Counted from the stretch's first letter, positions 51,776 to 60,750 are shown. The stretch: 64,000 bases of DNA from Paraburkholderia sp. DHOC27 (GCF_003429005.1 NZ_QVQV01000005.1:113-64112), one strand, 5' to 3'. The notes: generated from the sequence alone by a model not told the origin. Numbers and translations are program-made.

Positions 51776-52978
51776 TCAAGCGCCCATCTCCGGACCCGAA
51801 GCGTGCTTGGTGGTGTTGGCGTCATCCTGTGCCGACGACTTCACCGAGGTCGGCTCCGCTGTCAGCGGATGCGCGCCGTCGAGCGTCACCTGCACCCGCT
51901 TGCCCGGCGCAGCCGTTGTTGCGGCCGCCGTGCTGGTCGACGCCGTGGTCGTGACCGGTGCCTGCGGTGCGTTGATCGGCACCTTGCGGCCACGCGCTAC
52001 ATCACGCAGACGGCCACGTTCCGCAACGACCTTCGCGCCGTAGCCGCCATCGTCCGGGCTCGTCGAGCCGACGTAGAGGCGCAGGCCGCCCGGCAGCGAA
52101 CCGCCGCGTGCGATGCAATCCTTCAGGACCAGCGCGCCTACCTTGATGTTGGCAAGCGGATCGAGCGCTGCGCTCTGACCGCCGAAGTACTGGAACTTGT
52201 CCGAGTGCACTTTCGACATCACCTGCATCAGGCCTTGCGCCCCCACGCCGCTTTCGGCGTACGGATTGAAGCCCGATTCGATCGCCATCACGGAGAGCAG
52301 CAGCAGCGGGTCGAGACCCACTTCGCGACCGGTATCGAACGCGGCTTTGACCAGTTCGCTCACCGGCTCCTGAGCCACGCGATAACGTCGCGCCAGATAG
52401 TTGGCAACGAGGTCCTGTTCGCGGGTGGAAACGAGTGCGCGGTCGTCGCGCGCTTCGGGGGCCACGCGCTGCGCAGGAATCAGACGCGCGAGCGCGCTGA
52501 TGCTTTGCACCGAATGCGGATCGAGGGCATTGAATGCCGTGACGCCGAGGCCACTGGTGCCGGTGCCGTCGAAGGCACCATCGAAACTCGTGTTGCTCGT
52601 GCTACCGCTATTGCCTGTATTGCTGGCAAGCGCACTGCTGTTGTCGGAGCCGTCAGCACCCTCGGTGTTGACCGGTGTATTCGAGGCCAGCGAATCGTCA
52701 GACGGCGGCGTCACGGTGGACGGTACGAAAGACGGCAGAGGGTTGCCCTGCAGCAGGCGGGCCGGGCCAGCCTGCACAGCGGCCGAAATGACCGGCATCA
52801 GCTTGGCTGCCAGGGTACCGCGCCAGGCCGGCATCAGCCACAGCGCAACTGCGAGCACGAAGGCGAAGCCGCCAACAATGCTGAACAGGTGATGACTCAC
52901 ACGCGTCCCGCGACGCAGGACGACACGCATAACTTGCGCGAGTCGTTCGTCGGGACGCCACGTTAACCAGGCGTTCAT
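51776..52978 (-). CDS. Membrane-anchored lytic transglycosylase (SLT family)
   Basis: 400 aa. A cytoplasmic start with basic residues (VVLRRGTRVSHH) and one membrane helix (LFSIVGGFAFVLAVALWLMP, about 30-50) are followed by a Ser/Asn/Thr-rich periplasmic linker. The SLT-type domain is at about residues 205-325: LLSVMAIESGFNPYAESGV (catalytic Glu in IESGFNPYA), GAQGLMQVMSKVHSDKFQYF, LDPLANIKVGALVLKDCI and LRLYVGSTSPDDGG. A Thr/Ala-rich tail ends in HASGPEMGA. It should cut peptidoglycan strands in the periplasm. Its likely promoter lies about 400 bases upstream with repeats between, so it may have a regulated long leader. Confidence 0.88.
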   Translation of the reverse strand: MNAWLTWRPDERLAQVMRVVLRRGTRVSHHLFSIVGGFAFVLAVALWLMPAWRGTLAAKLMPVISAAVQAGPARLLQGNPLPSFVPSTVTPPSDDSLASNTPVNTEGADGSDNSSALASNTGNSGSTSNTSFDGAFDGTGTSGLGVTAFNALDPHSVQSISALARLIPAQRVAPEARDDRALVSTREQDLVANYLARRYRVAQEPVSELVKAAFDTGREVGLDPLLLLSVMAIESGFNPYAESGVGAQGLMQVMSKVHSDKFQYFGGQSAALDPLANIKVGALVLKDCIARGGSLPGGLRLYVGSTSPDDGGYGAKVVAERGRLRDVARGRKVPINAPQAPVTTTASTSTAAATTAAPGKRVQVTLDGAHPLTAEPTSVKSSAQDDANTTKHASGPEMGA

Positions 52979-53240
52979 TCAGATCTCCCATCTTGCATGA
53001 TCTGCGAACTCCGCCGGCAGGCCGGCATCACGACACATTCGCAGAATCAAGACGTCGCGTGCTCTGGTTAGGGCAGCTGCGGCGTCGGGAATACGGCATA
53101 AACCGTCGGTGGGGAGCCGTCTCGAAAACAATTCGCGTCATGCCCAAAAAAAGCATGTTCGCGATGGCTCCCACGCGAAAAACCAGCGTCAGATTGCGCT
53201 GGCGAGGACTGCAAAAAAGACCGTCAGACACCGAGCAGGG

Positions 53241-53299
53241 ATCGGTAGAAAGCCGGTATTGCGTCGGCAAAAAGTCGACAAATGTCGGACAAAAGTCGG
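53241..53299 (+). repeat. Six GTCGG-like boxes spaced by one helical turn
   Basis: ATCGG, GCCGG, GTCGG, GTCGA, GTCGG and GTCGG begin at 53241, 53252, 53263, 53274, 53284 and 53295, spacing 11, 11, 11, 10, 11. The A-rich spacers all sit on the same helical face. The pattern suggests a protein that polymerises on one side of the DNA, or a bent segment. Confidence 0.6.
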
Positions 53300-53375
53300 T
53301 AAGCGGTGACGCGAGGCGTCTAAGGACCGGGGGGCGATGGTAAAAAGGTTCACGCCCTGCAACCAATGTGACCGG

Positions 53376-53403
53376 ATTCTAGCAGCCTCAAATAGTTCGT
53401 CAA
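53376..53403 (-). promoter_or_regulatory. Minus-strand promoter of the lytic transglycosylase
   Basis: On the minus strand TTGACG (53398-53403) and TAGAAT (53376-53381) are separated by 16 bases. Transcription would start near 53369, about 390 bases before the coding start. Confidence 0.65.
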
Positions 53404-53434
53404 CACTATAGATGAGCAAAAGTATAACTATTTG
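53389..53434. promoter_or_regulatory. Inverted repeat overlapping the lytic transglycosylase promoter
   Basis: CAAATAGTT (53389-53397) and AACTATTTG (53426-53434) are perfect 9-bp arms 28 bases apart. The left arm lies in the spacer next to the -35. Either an operator pair or a hairpin; the first is favoured by the promoter overlap. Confidence 0.5.
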
Positions 53435-53638
53435 TAATAACGAACAGTGTTCAGCGAGTCCAAACCCCCTCGGCATGCGCCTCTCGGGCTAGTTACACAA
53501 TTACTTGCGTAACGTGCGTCAAGCAACGCAGGTAAAATCGACAATCAATCTGGCGCAGCGATTGCGTTTTGCATAACGCAGCTCGCCGTGCCCCGTATCT
53601 CCCTTATCGCCGCGCTGTGCGGCCCTGATCCGGACTCG

Positions 53639-55207
53639 ATGAAATACAAAGATCTGCGCGACTTCGTCGGTCGCCTCGAAACGCTCAACGAGCTGCGTCG
53701 TATCCCGCAAAAGGTCTCGCCCGTCCTGGAAATGACCGAGCTGTGCGACCGCGTGCTGCGCGCCGGCGGCCCGGCGTTGCTGTTTGAGGCCCAGCCGGAC
53801 CGTGCGTTCCCGGTGCTCGGCAATCTGTTCGGCACACCGCGCCGGGTCGCGCTCGGCATGGGCATCGACGCGGGCGCACAGGACGGCGATAGCGCCGCGC
53901 TGGAGTCGCTGCGCGACGTCGGCCGCCTGTTGTCGGCCCTGAAGGAGCCGGAGCCGCCCAAGGGCCTCAGGGACGCCGGCAAGCTCCTCACGCTCGCCAA
54001 GGCCGTCTGGGACATGGCACCGAAGACGGTGAGCGCGCCACCCTGCCAGGAAATCGTCTGGGAAGGCGCCGACGTGGACCTCGCAAAGCTGCCCATCCAG
54101 ACCTGCTGGCCGGGCGATGCGATGCCACTGATTACGTGGGGCCTGACCGTCACGCGGGGCCCAAACAAGAGCCGCCAAAATCTAGGCATTTATCGCCAGC
54201 AGCTCATTGGCCGCAACAAACTGATCATGCGCTGGCTCGCACATCGGGGTGGCGCGCTCGATTTTCGCGAGTTCGCCTTGCAGAATCCGGGCAAGCCCTA
54301 CCCGGTCGCGGTAGTGCTGGGCGCCGACCCGGCCACCATCCTCGGTGCGGTTACGCCGGTGCCGGATACGCTCTCCGAATACCAGTTCGCCGGGCTGCTG
54401 CGCGGTGGGCGTACCGAACTCGCGAAGTGCATCACGCCGGGCGTCGACACCCTGCAGGTGCCGGCGCGCGCGGAGATCGTGCTCGAAGGCTTCATCTACC
54501 CCCAGCAAGGTGAACCGGCAACCGCTCCGGCGGGCGCACCGCCGCGGCCGTCGAAAGGCGCCAGTGCCAGTTATGAACACGCCCTGGAAGGACCGTACGG
54601 CGACCATACCGGCTACTACAACGAGCAGGAGTGGTTCCCCGTGTTCACCGTCGAGCGCATCACCATGCGGCGCGACGCGATCTATCACTCCACCTACACC
54701 GGCAAACCACCTGACGAACCCGCCGTACTCGGCGTGGCGCTCAACGAAGTGTTCGTGCCGCTGTTACAGAAGCAGTTCACCGAAATCACCGACTTCTATC
54801 TCCCGCCAGAAGGCTGCAGCTACCGCATGGCGATCGTGCAGATGAAGAAGAGTTATCCGGGCCATGCCAAACGGGTGATGTTCGGCGTATGGAGCTTCCT
54901 GCGACAATTCATGTATACGAAGTTCATCGTCGTGGTGGATGAGGACGTGAATATCCGCGACTGGAAGGAAGTGATCTGGGCCATTACCACGCGTATCGAT
55001 CCGGTTCGCGACACGGTGCTGGTGGATCGCACGCCCATCGACTATCTGGATTTCGCGTCGCCCGTGGCGGGACTCGGTTCGAAGATGGGCCTCGACGCCA
55101 CCAATAAGTGGCCCGGCGAAACCGACCGCGAATGGGGACGCCCCATTGAAATGGATGCGGCGGTAAAGCAGCGCGTCAATGCGCTGTGGTCCGAGCTTGG
55201 ATTCTAG
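53639..55207 (+). CDS. ubiD: UbiD-family decarboxylase (3-octaprenyl-4-hydroxybenzoate carboxy-lyase)
   Basis: Decarboxylates 3-polyprenyl-4-hydroxybenzoate in ubiquinone synthesis using prenylated FMN supplied by UbiX. 522 aa, starting MKYKDLRDFVGRLETLNELR, the classic UbiD opening. It has conserved WGLTVTRGPNKSRQNLGIYR, GRNKLIMRWLAHRGGALDFRE-type segment, and the catalytic E-x-R region within YPVAVVLGADPATIL...VPARAEIVLEGFI, then GDHTGYYNEQEWFPVFTVE. ATG 53639 is the family start; a GTG 17 codons upstream is not needed. A TAAAAT box at 53533-53538 may be the -10. Confidence 0.95.
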   Translation: MKYKDLRDFVGRLETLNELRRIPQKVSPVLEMTELCDRVLRAGGPALLFEAQPDRAFPVLGNLFGTPRRVALGMGIDAGAQDGDSAALESLRDVGRLLSALKEPEPPKGLRDAGKLLTLAKAVWDMAPKTVSAPPCQEIVWEGADVDLAKLPIQTCWPGDAMPLITWGLTVTRGPNKSRQNLGIYRQQLIGRNKLIMRWLAHRGGALDFREFALQNPGKPYPVAVVLGADPATILGAVTPVPDTLSEYQFAGLLRGGRTELAKCITPGVDTLQVPARAEIVLEGFIYPQQGEPATAPAGAPPRPSKGASASYEHALEGPYGDHTGYYNEQEWFPVFTVERITMRRDAIYHSTYTGKPPDEPAVLGVALNEVFVPLLQKQFTEITDFYLPPEGCSYRMAIVQMKKSYPGHAKRVMFGVWSFLRQFMYTKFIVVVDEDVNIRDWKEVIWAITTRIDPVRDTVLVDRTPIDYLDFASPVAGLGSKMGLDATNKWPGETDREWGRPIEMDAAVKQRVNALWSELGF

Positions 55208-55321
55208 TTTTACCCCTTAAAAGCAGGGCTTTTGTCGCAATGGTTGGCGCGCGGCGACGCACACCGTCGTTCGCGTCTGTCCACGCTCGAATCATTAAAA
55301 CTCATTGGAACAGTTGCGGTA

Positions 55322-56026
55322 ATGCACGCTTTATCGATGTTGTCGGACGGCTTCTTTTTGTCGCTTTCGTTGTGCCTGGATATCGGACTCGTCAACGTGG
55401 CGATCATCTCGCTCACGCTATCGCACGGGTTCAAGCCGGGGTTCTGGCTGGGCCTCGGTTCGTGTTTCGGCGACCTGATCTATGCCGCGCTCGCACTCGC
55501 CGGCATGGCGGCCCTGTTGCAGTTCGAAGCGGTGCGCTGGATTGTGTGGATTGGCGGCGCCGCGATCCTGCTGTTCCTGACCTGGAAGATGGCGCGTGAG
55601 GCGCTCTTTCCGGCATCCGCGCCGCCGGTTGAAGGAGAAGCCGATGCGAGTTCACCGCAATTGAGTACTTGGCGCGGCTTTCTGCGCGGCGTGCTGCTGG
55701 CAGTGTCGTCGCCGTCAGGCATTCTGTGGTTTGCCGCAGTTGGCGGTGCGCTGATTGCCAAAGCCGGCGCCACTACGCTCACCACGGCGCCCGTGTTCCT
55801 GAGCGGCTTCTTTCTCGGTGGACTGGCGTGGACGTTGTTTGTCTGCGGACTCGCGAGTCATGGCCGCAAACGTGCGGGCACGAGCCTGCTGCGGGTGTGC
55901 CACGTGCTGTCGGCGCTGCTGTTCGCATACTTCTCGTACAGCGTTATCGTCAACGGCTATCACGATCTGATCGTCAAGCCAGCGCAACCCGCGGAGGCAG
56001 CGCAAAGCGTGGATGCGGCGAGCTGA
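55322..56026 (+). CDS. LysE/RhtB-family amino-acid exporter
   Basis: 234 aa with six hydrophobic helices. LysE marks: LSLCLDIGLVNVAIISLTLSHG (helix 1), GFKPGFWLGLGSCFGDLIYA with the conserved G-x-x-x-G-D (helix 2), VRWIVWIGGAAILLFLTWKM, FLRGVLLAVSSPSGILWFAA and SGFFLGGLAWTLFVCGLA. Substrate unknown: amino acids such as threonine, lysine or homoserine lactone are exported by relatives. ATG 55322 is chosen, with 55337 as an alternative. It faces a threonine-dehydratase-like gene across a terminator, which may be chance. Confidence 0.85.
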   Translation: MHALSMLSDGFFLSLSLCLDIGLVNVAIISLTLSHGFKPGFWLGLGSCFGDLIYAALALAGMAALLQFEAVRWIVWIGGAAILLFLTWKMAREALFPASAPPVEGEADASSPQLSTWRGFLRGVLLAVSSPSGILWFAAVGGALIAKAGATTLTTAPVFLSGFFLGGLAWTLFVCGLASHGRKRAGTSLLRVCHVLSALLFAYFSYSVIVNGYHDLIVKPAQPAEAAQSVDAAS

Positions 56027-56107
56027 ATTGCAACGCACTGAGTGCCGTTAGACGGCACCGAAGCACGTCGAGCCGCGTCGAGCCATCGCATTCTCCGCTG
56101 CAAAAAC

Positions 56108-56142
56108 GAGCGGACCACAATGCTCCCTGGTCCGCTCTACAG
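56108..56142 (-). terminator. Terminator of the threonine-dehydratase-like gene
   Basis: GAGCGGACCA (56108-56117) and TGGTCCGCTC (56128-56137) are a perfect 10-bp stem; on the minus strand the stem is followed by GTTTTTG. It lies between convergent genes. Confidence 0.85.
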
Positions 56143-56153
56143 CGTTCTCGCGC

Positions 56154-57119
56154 TCAGGCAAGAAATTGCGCGTAGCGTGAGAGATCGACATTGCCACCGC
56201 TCACGATCACACCTACGCGCTTGCCTTCCACGGGCACGACGCCGCTCATCAACGCCGCCGCTGCGAGGCAACCCGTGGGCTCCACCACCATCTTCATGCG
56301 CTGCGCGAAAAAGCGCATGGTTTCGATGAGTTGCGCGTCCGTCACGGTCACCACCGTCTCGACCAGCCGTTGCATGATTGGGAACGTGTAGAGGCCGAGA
56401 TGCGTCGCGGCCGCGCCATCGGCGATGGTGTGCGGGACTTCGATGTGCACTATCTCGCCTCTCGCCATTGACTGCTGCCCGTCGTTTCCCGCTTCCGGCT
56501 CGACGCCGATCACCTTGCAACCGGGACTCAATTCCGCTGCCGCCAGCGCGCAGCCTGCGAGCAGCCCGCCACCGCCCAGACACACGAACAACACATCCAG
56601 CGGCCCCGACTCCTCGATCAGTTCGCGGACGGCCGTACCCTGCCCTGCTATCACATGCGGGTGATCGTATGGCGGGATCAAGGTCATGCCGCGCTCCTCT
56701 GCGAGACGCAGGCCAATCTCTTCGCGGACTTCCTTGTAGCGGTCGTAGATGATCACTTCCGCGCCGCAACTCTGCGCGCCTGCGATTTTCGCCGCTGGCG
56801 CATCGTGCGGCATGATAACCGTCGCATGAATGCCCGCAAGCCGCGCCGACAACGCAATGGCTTGAGCATGATTGCCGGATGAGTAGGTCAGCACGCCAGC
56901 ATTGCGCTGCACGTAGTCGAAGTGCGAGACCGCGTTATAGGCGCCGCGAAATTTGAACGCGCCCATGCGTTGAAAATTCTCACACTTGAAGAAGATCGAA
57001 GCACCTGTGCGTTCGTTGGCGATGCTCGATGTCAGTACCGGCGTGCGATGCGCTACGCCTTCAAGACGCGCGGCGGCGTCGACGATATCCACAAAGGTTG
57101 GAGCGGGAAGCACTTGCAT
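56154..57119 (-). CDS. Threonine/serine dehydratase-like PLP enzyme
   Basis: 321 aa fold-type II PLP enzyme without the C-terminal ACT regulatory domain of IlvA. It has PLP Lys in MGAFKFRGAYNAV (about residue 55), SSGNHAQAIALSARL (Asn/His substrate loop), FVCLGGGGLLAGCALAAAE (phosphate-binding Gly loop) and VSGGNVDLSRYAQ (closing loop with Ser). This size and motif set fits catabolic threonine dehydratase, threo-3-hydroxyaspartate ammonia-lyase or serine racemase. A Ser at the closing loop (VSGGN) is usual for all. The exact substrate is not decided. Convergent with the LysE gene. Confidence 0.88.
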   Translation of the reverse strand: MQVLPAPTFVDIVDAAARLEGVAHRTPVLTSSIANERTGASIFFKCENFQRMGAFKFRGAYNAVSHFDYVQRNAGVLTYSSGNHAQAIALSARLAGIHATVIMPHDAPAAKIAGAQSCGAEVIIYDRYKEVREEIGLRLAEERGMTLIPPYDHPHVIAGQGTAVRELIEESGPLDVLFVCLGGGGLLAGCALAAAELSPGCKVIGVEPEAGNDGQQSMARGEIVHIEVPHTIADGAAATHLGLYTFPIMQRLVETVVTVTDAQLIETMRFFAQRMKMVVEPTGCLAAAALMSGVVPVEGKRVGVIVSGGNVDLSRYAQFLA

Positions 57120-57338
57120 AGGCGTGAGACCTCAAGCAGTGGCAATGAGCACGCATTCTCCCAGCTTCCCATACGCTTTGGCACGCGATAAATGCAAACG
57201 GCGCAACGTGGCAATGAAGCCATCGTTGCGCCGTTGGTGCGAAATCAGTGCGAACAAAATACCGCTGAAATCCACTAAAGCACGCACATTCAGGGCAGCA
57301 GCGGCGCCAGGAAAGTCTGGCCCGCTGCATGACCCGGC

Positions 57339-57623
57339 TTAGCGGCGATAGTAACCACCATGGCCGTAGTAGCCGTGGCCATAATAGCCACGGTGATAGT
57401 ACGGATGACCGTAGTAGCCATAGCCACCGCCCACCACCACGACCGGCGGCGGCGCGTAGACCGGCGGCGGTGCGTAATACACCGGCGGCGGCGCAGCGTA
57501 CACCGGGTACGCAGGCGCGACCGGCACGCCGATGCCGATACCAACAGAGACGTGCGCCTCGGCAGCAGTGGTCACGCCTACCCCAAGCGCAGCGGCAACA
57601 ATAAACGGAACGATCTTTTTCAC
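57339..57623 (-). CDS. Small exported Gly/Tyr/His/Pro-rich protein
   Basis: 94 aa, starting with GTG 57623 preceded by GGAG. A signal peptide (KKIVPFIVAAALGVGVTTAAEA) is followed by VSVGIGIGVPVAPAYPVY, then repeated APPPVYY/APPPV, and a Gly-Tyr-His-rich C-terminus (VVVVGGGYGYYGHPYYHRGYYGHGYYGHGGYYRR in parts). Such small secreted His/Tyr/Gly repeats are common in Burkholderia; proposed roles include metal binding or surface attachment, but none is shown here. It stands alone with about 440 bases downstream containing no gene. Confidence 0.75.
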   Translation of the reverse strand: MKKIVPFIVAAALGVGVTTAAEAHVSVGIGIGVPVAPAYPVYAAPPPVYYAPPPVYAPPPVVVVGGGYGYYGHPYYHRGYYGHGYYGHGGYYRR

Positions 57624-58067
57624 TTTTCTTCTCCTGGCACGACCTTGCCGGATGGTTCGGTCGCATTGCACACATCGTGTAAGACCCAATTTATCCAAAA
57701 AGGATCGGCACGACTGTGCCCATTTGTTGCAAATTGCAATTGCCTGGTGAAGGCCTTGTTTTAGTAATCCATCGAAGCAATTTTGCCGTCGCCGGGAAGG
57801 CACGCAAATCATGGGGTTGCGAGTGATCGCTCACGGCGCTCGGGTGGTTTTACCGAAGCTTCACACAATGCATCAAAGGTTCCGGTAATCTTTAATTACA
57901 AATTCACTTCAAAGCTTTGCAGACTTAAAGCAACACAGCTCGCCACCTGAGCGCATCCCGTCAGAGCAAACCCGTTCTATGCATTCGCACGCGTCGTAAA
58001 CGCAAAACGCCCGGCGCAGCGCACCGGGCATTCCTTGCATCTAAAGCACGTAATTCAGGACGTTTCT
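57624..58067. other. Intergenic region between two small minus-strand genes
   Basis: No supported gene. AT-rich around 57840-57940. It contains the terminator hairpin of the next upstream small gene (58009-58029). Confidence 0.5.
58001..58029 (-). terminator. Terminator of the 53-aa protein gene
   Basis: On the minus strand GCCCGG and CCGGGC pair around the loop TGCGCTGCG and are followed by GTTTTGCGTTT. Confidence 0.7.
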
Positions 58068-58229
58068 TCAACCTACCTTGACGTACGTGAACTCCCGGGT
58101 AACGTTGGGTGGCACATACGCACCGCTGATCTTCACGCGAGGCGTAAGGCGCTTCTTTTGATCCCACCAGCGGCGGCGCTGTGAGTGGGTCAGGAACCGC
58201 AAGTGCTTTCGGTAAGAGAAAATGCTCAT
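58068..58229 (-). CDS. Small basic conserved-looking protein, unknown function
   Basis: 53 aa: MSIFSYRKHLRFLTHSQRRR, WWDQKKRLTPRV, KISGAYVPPNVTREFTYVKVG. Strongly basic with two adjacent Trp, no signal peptide or membrane span. GGAGGT sits at good distance before ATG 58229 and a terminator follows, which supports a real gene. An in-frame upstream ATG is possible. Not recognised; nucleic-acid or ribosome binding would fit the charge but is guesswork. Confidence 0.6.
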   Translation of the reverse strand: MSIFSYRKHLRFLTHSQRRRWWDQKKRLTPRVKISGAYVPPNVTREFTYVKVG

Positions 58230-58550
58230 CGTAGTGACCTCCCGCATCAGACTGCGAACCAGAAAAAACCCGTGACAGCACATGCCAACCTGCGACTAAA
58301 AGGAATTGTGAGCAGATTTCGGGCCCGCAGGCGCGGCGCCAACGGATGACCCGAGGCACACGCCATAACGCACCCAATTTGATCCGAGGAAAGCCGGGGC
58401 TCGAGAAACCGTTTCCGTACTCCACGCCGCCCTGCTTCCCACGTCCGCGCCGCCGTTCCGTGCCCGCCGCCTGTTTAGAGGCCGCGTCTGTGCCGAACGA
58501 ATGCGCGATACTCCCGCTTTCCCTTCAATGCGTTGTCTGGAGCAGGAACC

Positions 58551-59489
58551 ATGTCCCACTCTCCATTGCCGCGTCTTGGCTTTATCGGCGCTGGACGGCT
58601 CGCGCGGTGCCTCGCGCTCGGCTTCTCGCACGCGGGCTACCCAGTCACGGCCATTGCCAGTCGCACGCAGGCCTCAGCCCGCCAACTCGCCAGTCAGATA
58701 GATCACTGCGCGGCTTACGAACACCCGCAACAGGTGGTCGACGCCGCTGATGTCACCTTTTTAGCCGTTCCCGATGACAGCATCGGTACGACGGCGAACA
58801 CTTTGCGCCTTGATTGCGCCGGGACGCCAGAAGCGGGCCTGCGCGCGCTGGTTCATTGCAGCGGCGCATCGCCGGTTGAATTGCTTTCGCCAGCACGGAC
58901 GCAAGGTGCGTCGATCGGTGGTTTTCACCCACTGTACCTGTTTAGCGGCGATCGCGCAGATACGGAGCGTATCCGTGGCTGCTCGGTGACCATCGAGGCC
59001 GACGGCGCCCTCAAGGACACCCTGTCGGCGCTCGCCACGGCGTTGGGTTGCCATCCCCTTTCGATCCCGGCGGGCGGCCGCATGCTGTACCACGGCGCCG
59101 CGCATTACGCGGCCAGCTTCGCGTTGTGCAGCCTCGCCGAATGCGTCGCCCTGTGGCGCACGCTGGGTTTCGCCGAAGACGACGCGCTGCGCGCCCTGCT
59201 GCCCATGCTGGCCGGCACCATCGAAACGGCGCGCGACAAGGGCTTGCCGAATGCGCTGGCGGGCCCGGTCTCGCGCGGCGATACCAGCGTGGTGCGCAAA
59301 CAGCTGGGGCTGCTCGAAGGGCTCGGCGGCGACCATGCCACGCTATACGGACTGCTGACGCGTCGCGCGGTCGAACTGGCGCGCCGCCGGAGCGCGCCGC
59401 CGGCCGCGATCGAGGCGATCGCCGAGGCGGTGGAAGAATCGCTCGAGCGTTCGGTAAATCACGTAATGGCAGGTACTAGCGTCAAGTAA
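58551..59489 (+). CDS. Rossmann-like/DUF2520 dehydrogenase-family protein
   Basis: 312 aa. The N-terminal Rossmann domain has LGFIGAGRLARCLALGF (GxGxxG-like, form GAGRLA) and VTFLAVPDDSIG. The DUF2520 C-terminal half has GGFHPLYLFSGD, GRMLYHGAAHYAASFALCSLAECVALWRTLGF-type segments and NALAGPVSRGDTSVVRKQL. Family members resemble pyrroline-5-carboxylate or 3-hydroxyisobutyrate reductases, but no substrate is established. GGAACC precedes ATG 58551. Confidence 0.85.
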   Translation: MSHSPLPRLGFIGAGRLARCLALGFSHAGYPVTAIASRTQASARQLASQIDHCAAYEHPQQVVDAADVTFLAVPDDSIGTTANTLRLDCAGTPEAGLRALVHCSGASPVELLSPARTQGASIGGFHPLYLFSGDRADTERIRGCSVTIEADGALKDTLSALATALGCHPLSIPAGGRMLYHGAAHYAASFALCSLAECVALWRTLGFAEDDALRALLPMLAGTIETARDKGLPNALAGPVSRGDTSVVRKQLGLLEGLGGDHATLYGLLTRRAVELARRRSAPPAAIEAIAEAVEESLERSVNHVMAGTSVK

Positions 59490-59566
59490 GCCGTGATAAT
59501 GTGACGTCCGGCGCAGCGCACAATCCGTTTGTGCCTCGCTCCGGGCCCAACCGATGAGAACGCATA

Positions 59567-59887
59567 ATGATCAAGGTCAGCATTCTTTACCCGTACCGAG
59601 AAAACGGCCGCTTCGACGTGGACTACTACTGCGGCACGCACATGCCGCTTGCCGCCAGGCTGTTTGGCGATGCGCTGAAGGGCTGGTCGGTGGATGTCGG
59701 CATCAATGCCGGGCCGCCGGGCACACCGCCGCCGTATGTCGCCGCCGGGCATTTTCTGTTCGACACCATCGAGGCCTTCTATACGGTGTTCAAGCCAGCG
59801 TCGGAAACGCTCGTTGCCGACATTCCCAACTATACAGACGGCGGCAACGGCTCCATCCTGATCAGCGAGATCAAGGTGAGTGTTTGA
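59567..59887 (+). CDS. EthD-family protein
   Basis: 106 aa ferredoxin-like dimeric alpha/beta-barrel family: MIKVSILYPYRENGRFDVDYY, GTHMPLAARLFGDALKGWSV, PPYVAAGHFLFDTIEAFYTV, NYTDGGNGSILISEIKV. The Y/H pattern at the start (DVDYYCGTHMPLA) is the family's signature. EthD was first described next to an ether-degrading P450; many members have no known substrate. No partner gene is nearby. ATG 59567. Confidence 0.9.
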   Translation: MIKVSILYPYRENGRFDVDYYCGTHMPLAARLFGDALKGWSVDVGINAGPPGTPPPYVAAGHFLFDTIEAFYTVFKPASETLVADIPNYTDGGNGSILISEIKVSV

Positions 59888-60052
59888 CGCGTCGGTTAGC
59901 GGGTCGATTCGCGCGGGAGTTCGCGGATTGGTTCGCGGTTCAGATCGTTTAGGCTTTGGCTTTTCTGCACCCGCCGGCACGCGCCTACCGCTCGTGCGCC
60001 GGCACGAAGACCGGTTCATACCGGCCACGACACTGAAAGAAAAGGACACGAG

Positions 60053-60616
60053 ATGTTCGGCGAGATCGCCCGTTTTCTGCTCAATACCGTATTCACGCTG
60101 TTCGGCGCGGCGCTGCTGTTGCGCGCATGGTTGCAGGTCGTGCGTCTGCCGCCCTACAACCCGGTGTCGAACGCCGTGCTGCATGCCACCAACTGGATCG
60201 TGCTGCCGCTGCGGCACATCATGCCGAGTTCGCGACGCATCGACTGGGCGAGCATCCTCGCCGCGTTGATCGCCGCCATCGTGTACGTGATGCTGATGGT
60301 GGCCGTCACCGGCATCGACCCGCTCGGCATGTGGCCCACGCTGCTGATCGTCGCGCTGCTCACAGTGATCAAGTGGGCGCTCAACCTGATCATCTGGTTG
60401 ACCATTCTGATGGCGCTGCTGTCGTGGCTGAACCCGCGCTCGCCGGCCATGCCGATTCTGTATCAGCTCACGGCGCCGTTTCTGAATCCGCTGCGTCGCG
60501 TGGTGCCGAATCTTGGCGGCATCGACCTGTCGCCGATTCTGCTGTTCGTGATCGTGCAGGTGCTGTTGATGATCGTCACGCGCGCTGCCGTGCAATTGAC
60601 GTATTTCGTGATTTGA
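60053..60616 (+). CDS. YggT-family membrane protein
   Basis: 187 aa with two YGGT domains, each a pair of helices with a conserved Asn-Pro segment: LLRAWLQVVRLPPYNPVSN and LNLIIWLTILMALLSWLNPRSP. It ends in a hydrophobic helix LLFVIVQVLLMIVTRAAVQL. The family is linked to osmotic-shock and membrane-protein functions, and in plants to thylakoid assembly; function here unknown. ATG 60053. Confidence 0.9.
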   Translation: MFGEIARFLLNTVFTLFGAALLLRAWLQVVRLPPYNPVSNAVLHATNWIVLPLRHIMPSSRRIDWASILAALIAAIVYVMLMVAVTGIDPLGMWPTLLIVALLTVIKWALNLIIWLTILMALLSWLNPRSPAMPILYQLTAPFLNPLRRVVPNLGGIDLSPILLFVIVQVLLMIVTRAAVQLTYFVI

Positions 60617-60710
60617 GGGATGCAGGGCGGACCGGCGCGTGGTGTGTGAAGACGTTGGCATGCGGTGATACAGCCGGCCGCTGCCACGCCGCCGCGGGCT
60701 GCCCGCGGAT

Positions 60711-60740
60711 TTGCCTAAACGGCGCCACTCCGCGTAAAAT
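60711..60740 (+). promoter_or_regulatory. Promoter of tRNA-Gly
   Basis: TTGCCT (60711-60716) and TAAAAT (60735-60740) are 18 bases apart, 11 bases before the mature 5' end. Confidence 0.7.
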
Positions 60741-60750
60741 GGCGTGCTTC

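Larger units (their letters stand above)
52979..53638. other. Long intergenic region between lytic transglycosylase and ubiD
   Basis: A frame over 53028-53366 on the minus strand has no plausible protein character. The region holds a minus-strand promoter, an inverted repeat over it and six helically spaced repeats (separate entries), plus a TAAAAT at 53533-53538 that may be the -10 for ubiD. Confidence 0.6.

Noticed and set aside
53028..53366. 112-aa minus-strand ORF in the lytic transglycosylase leader
   Set aside because: No start signal or protein-like pattern; it covers the phased repeats, which better explain the region.
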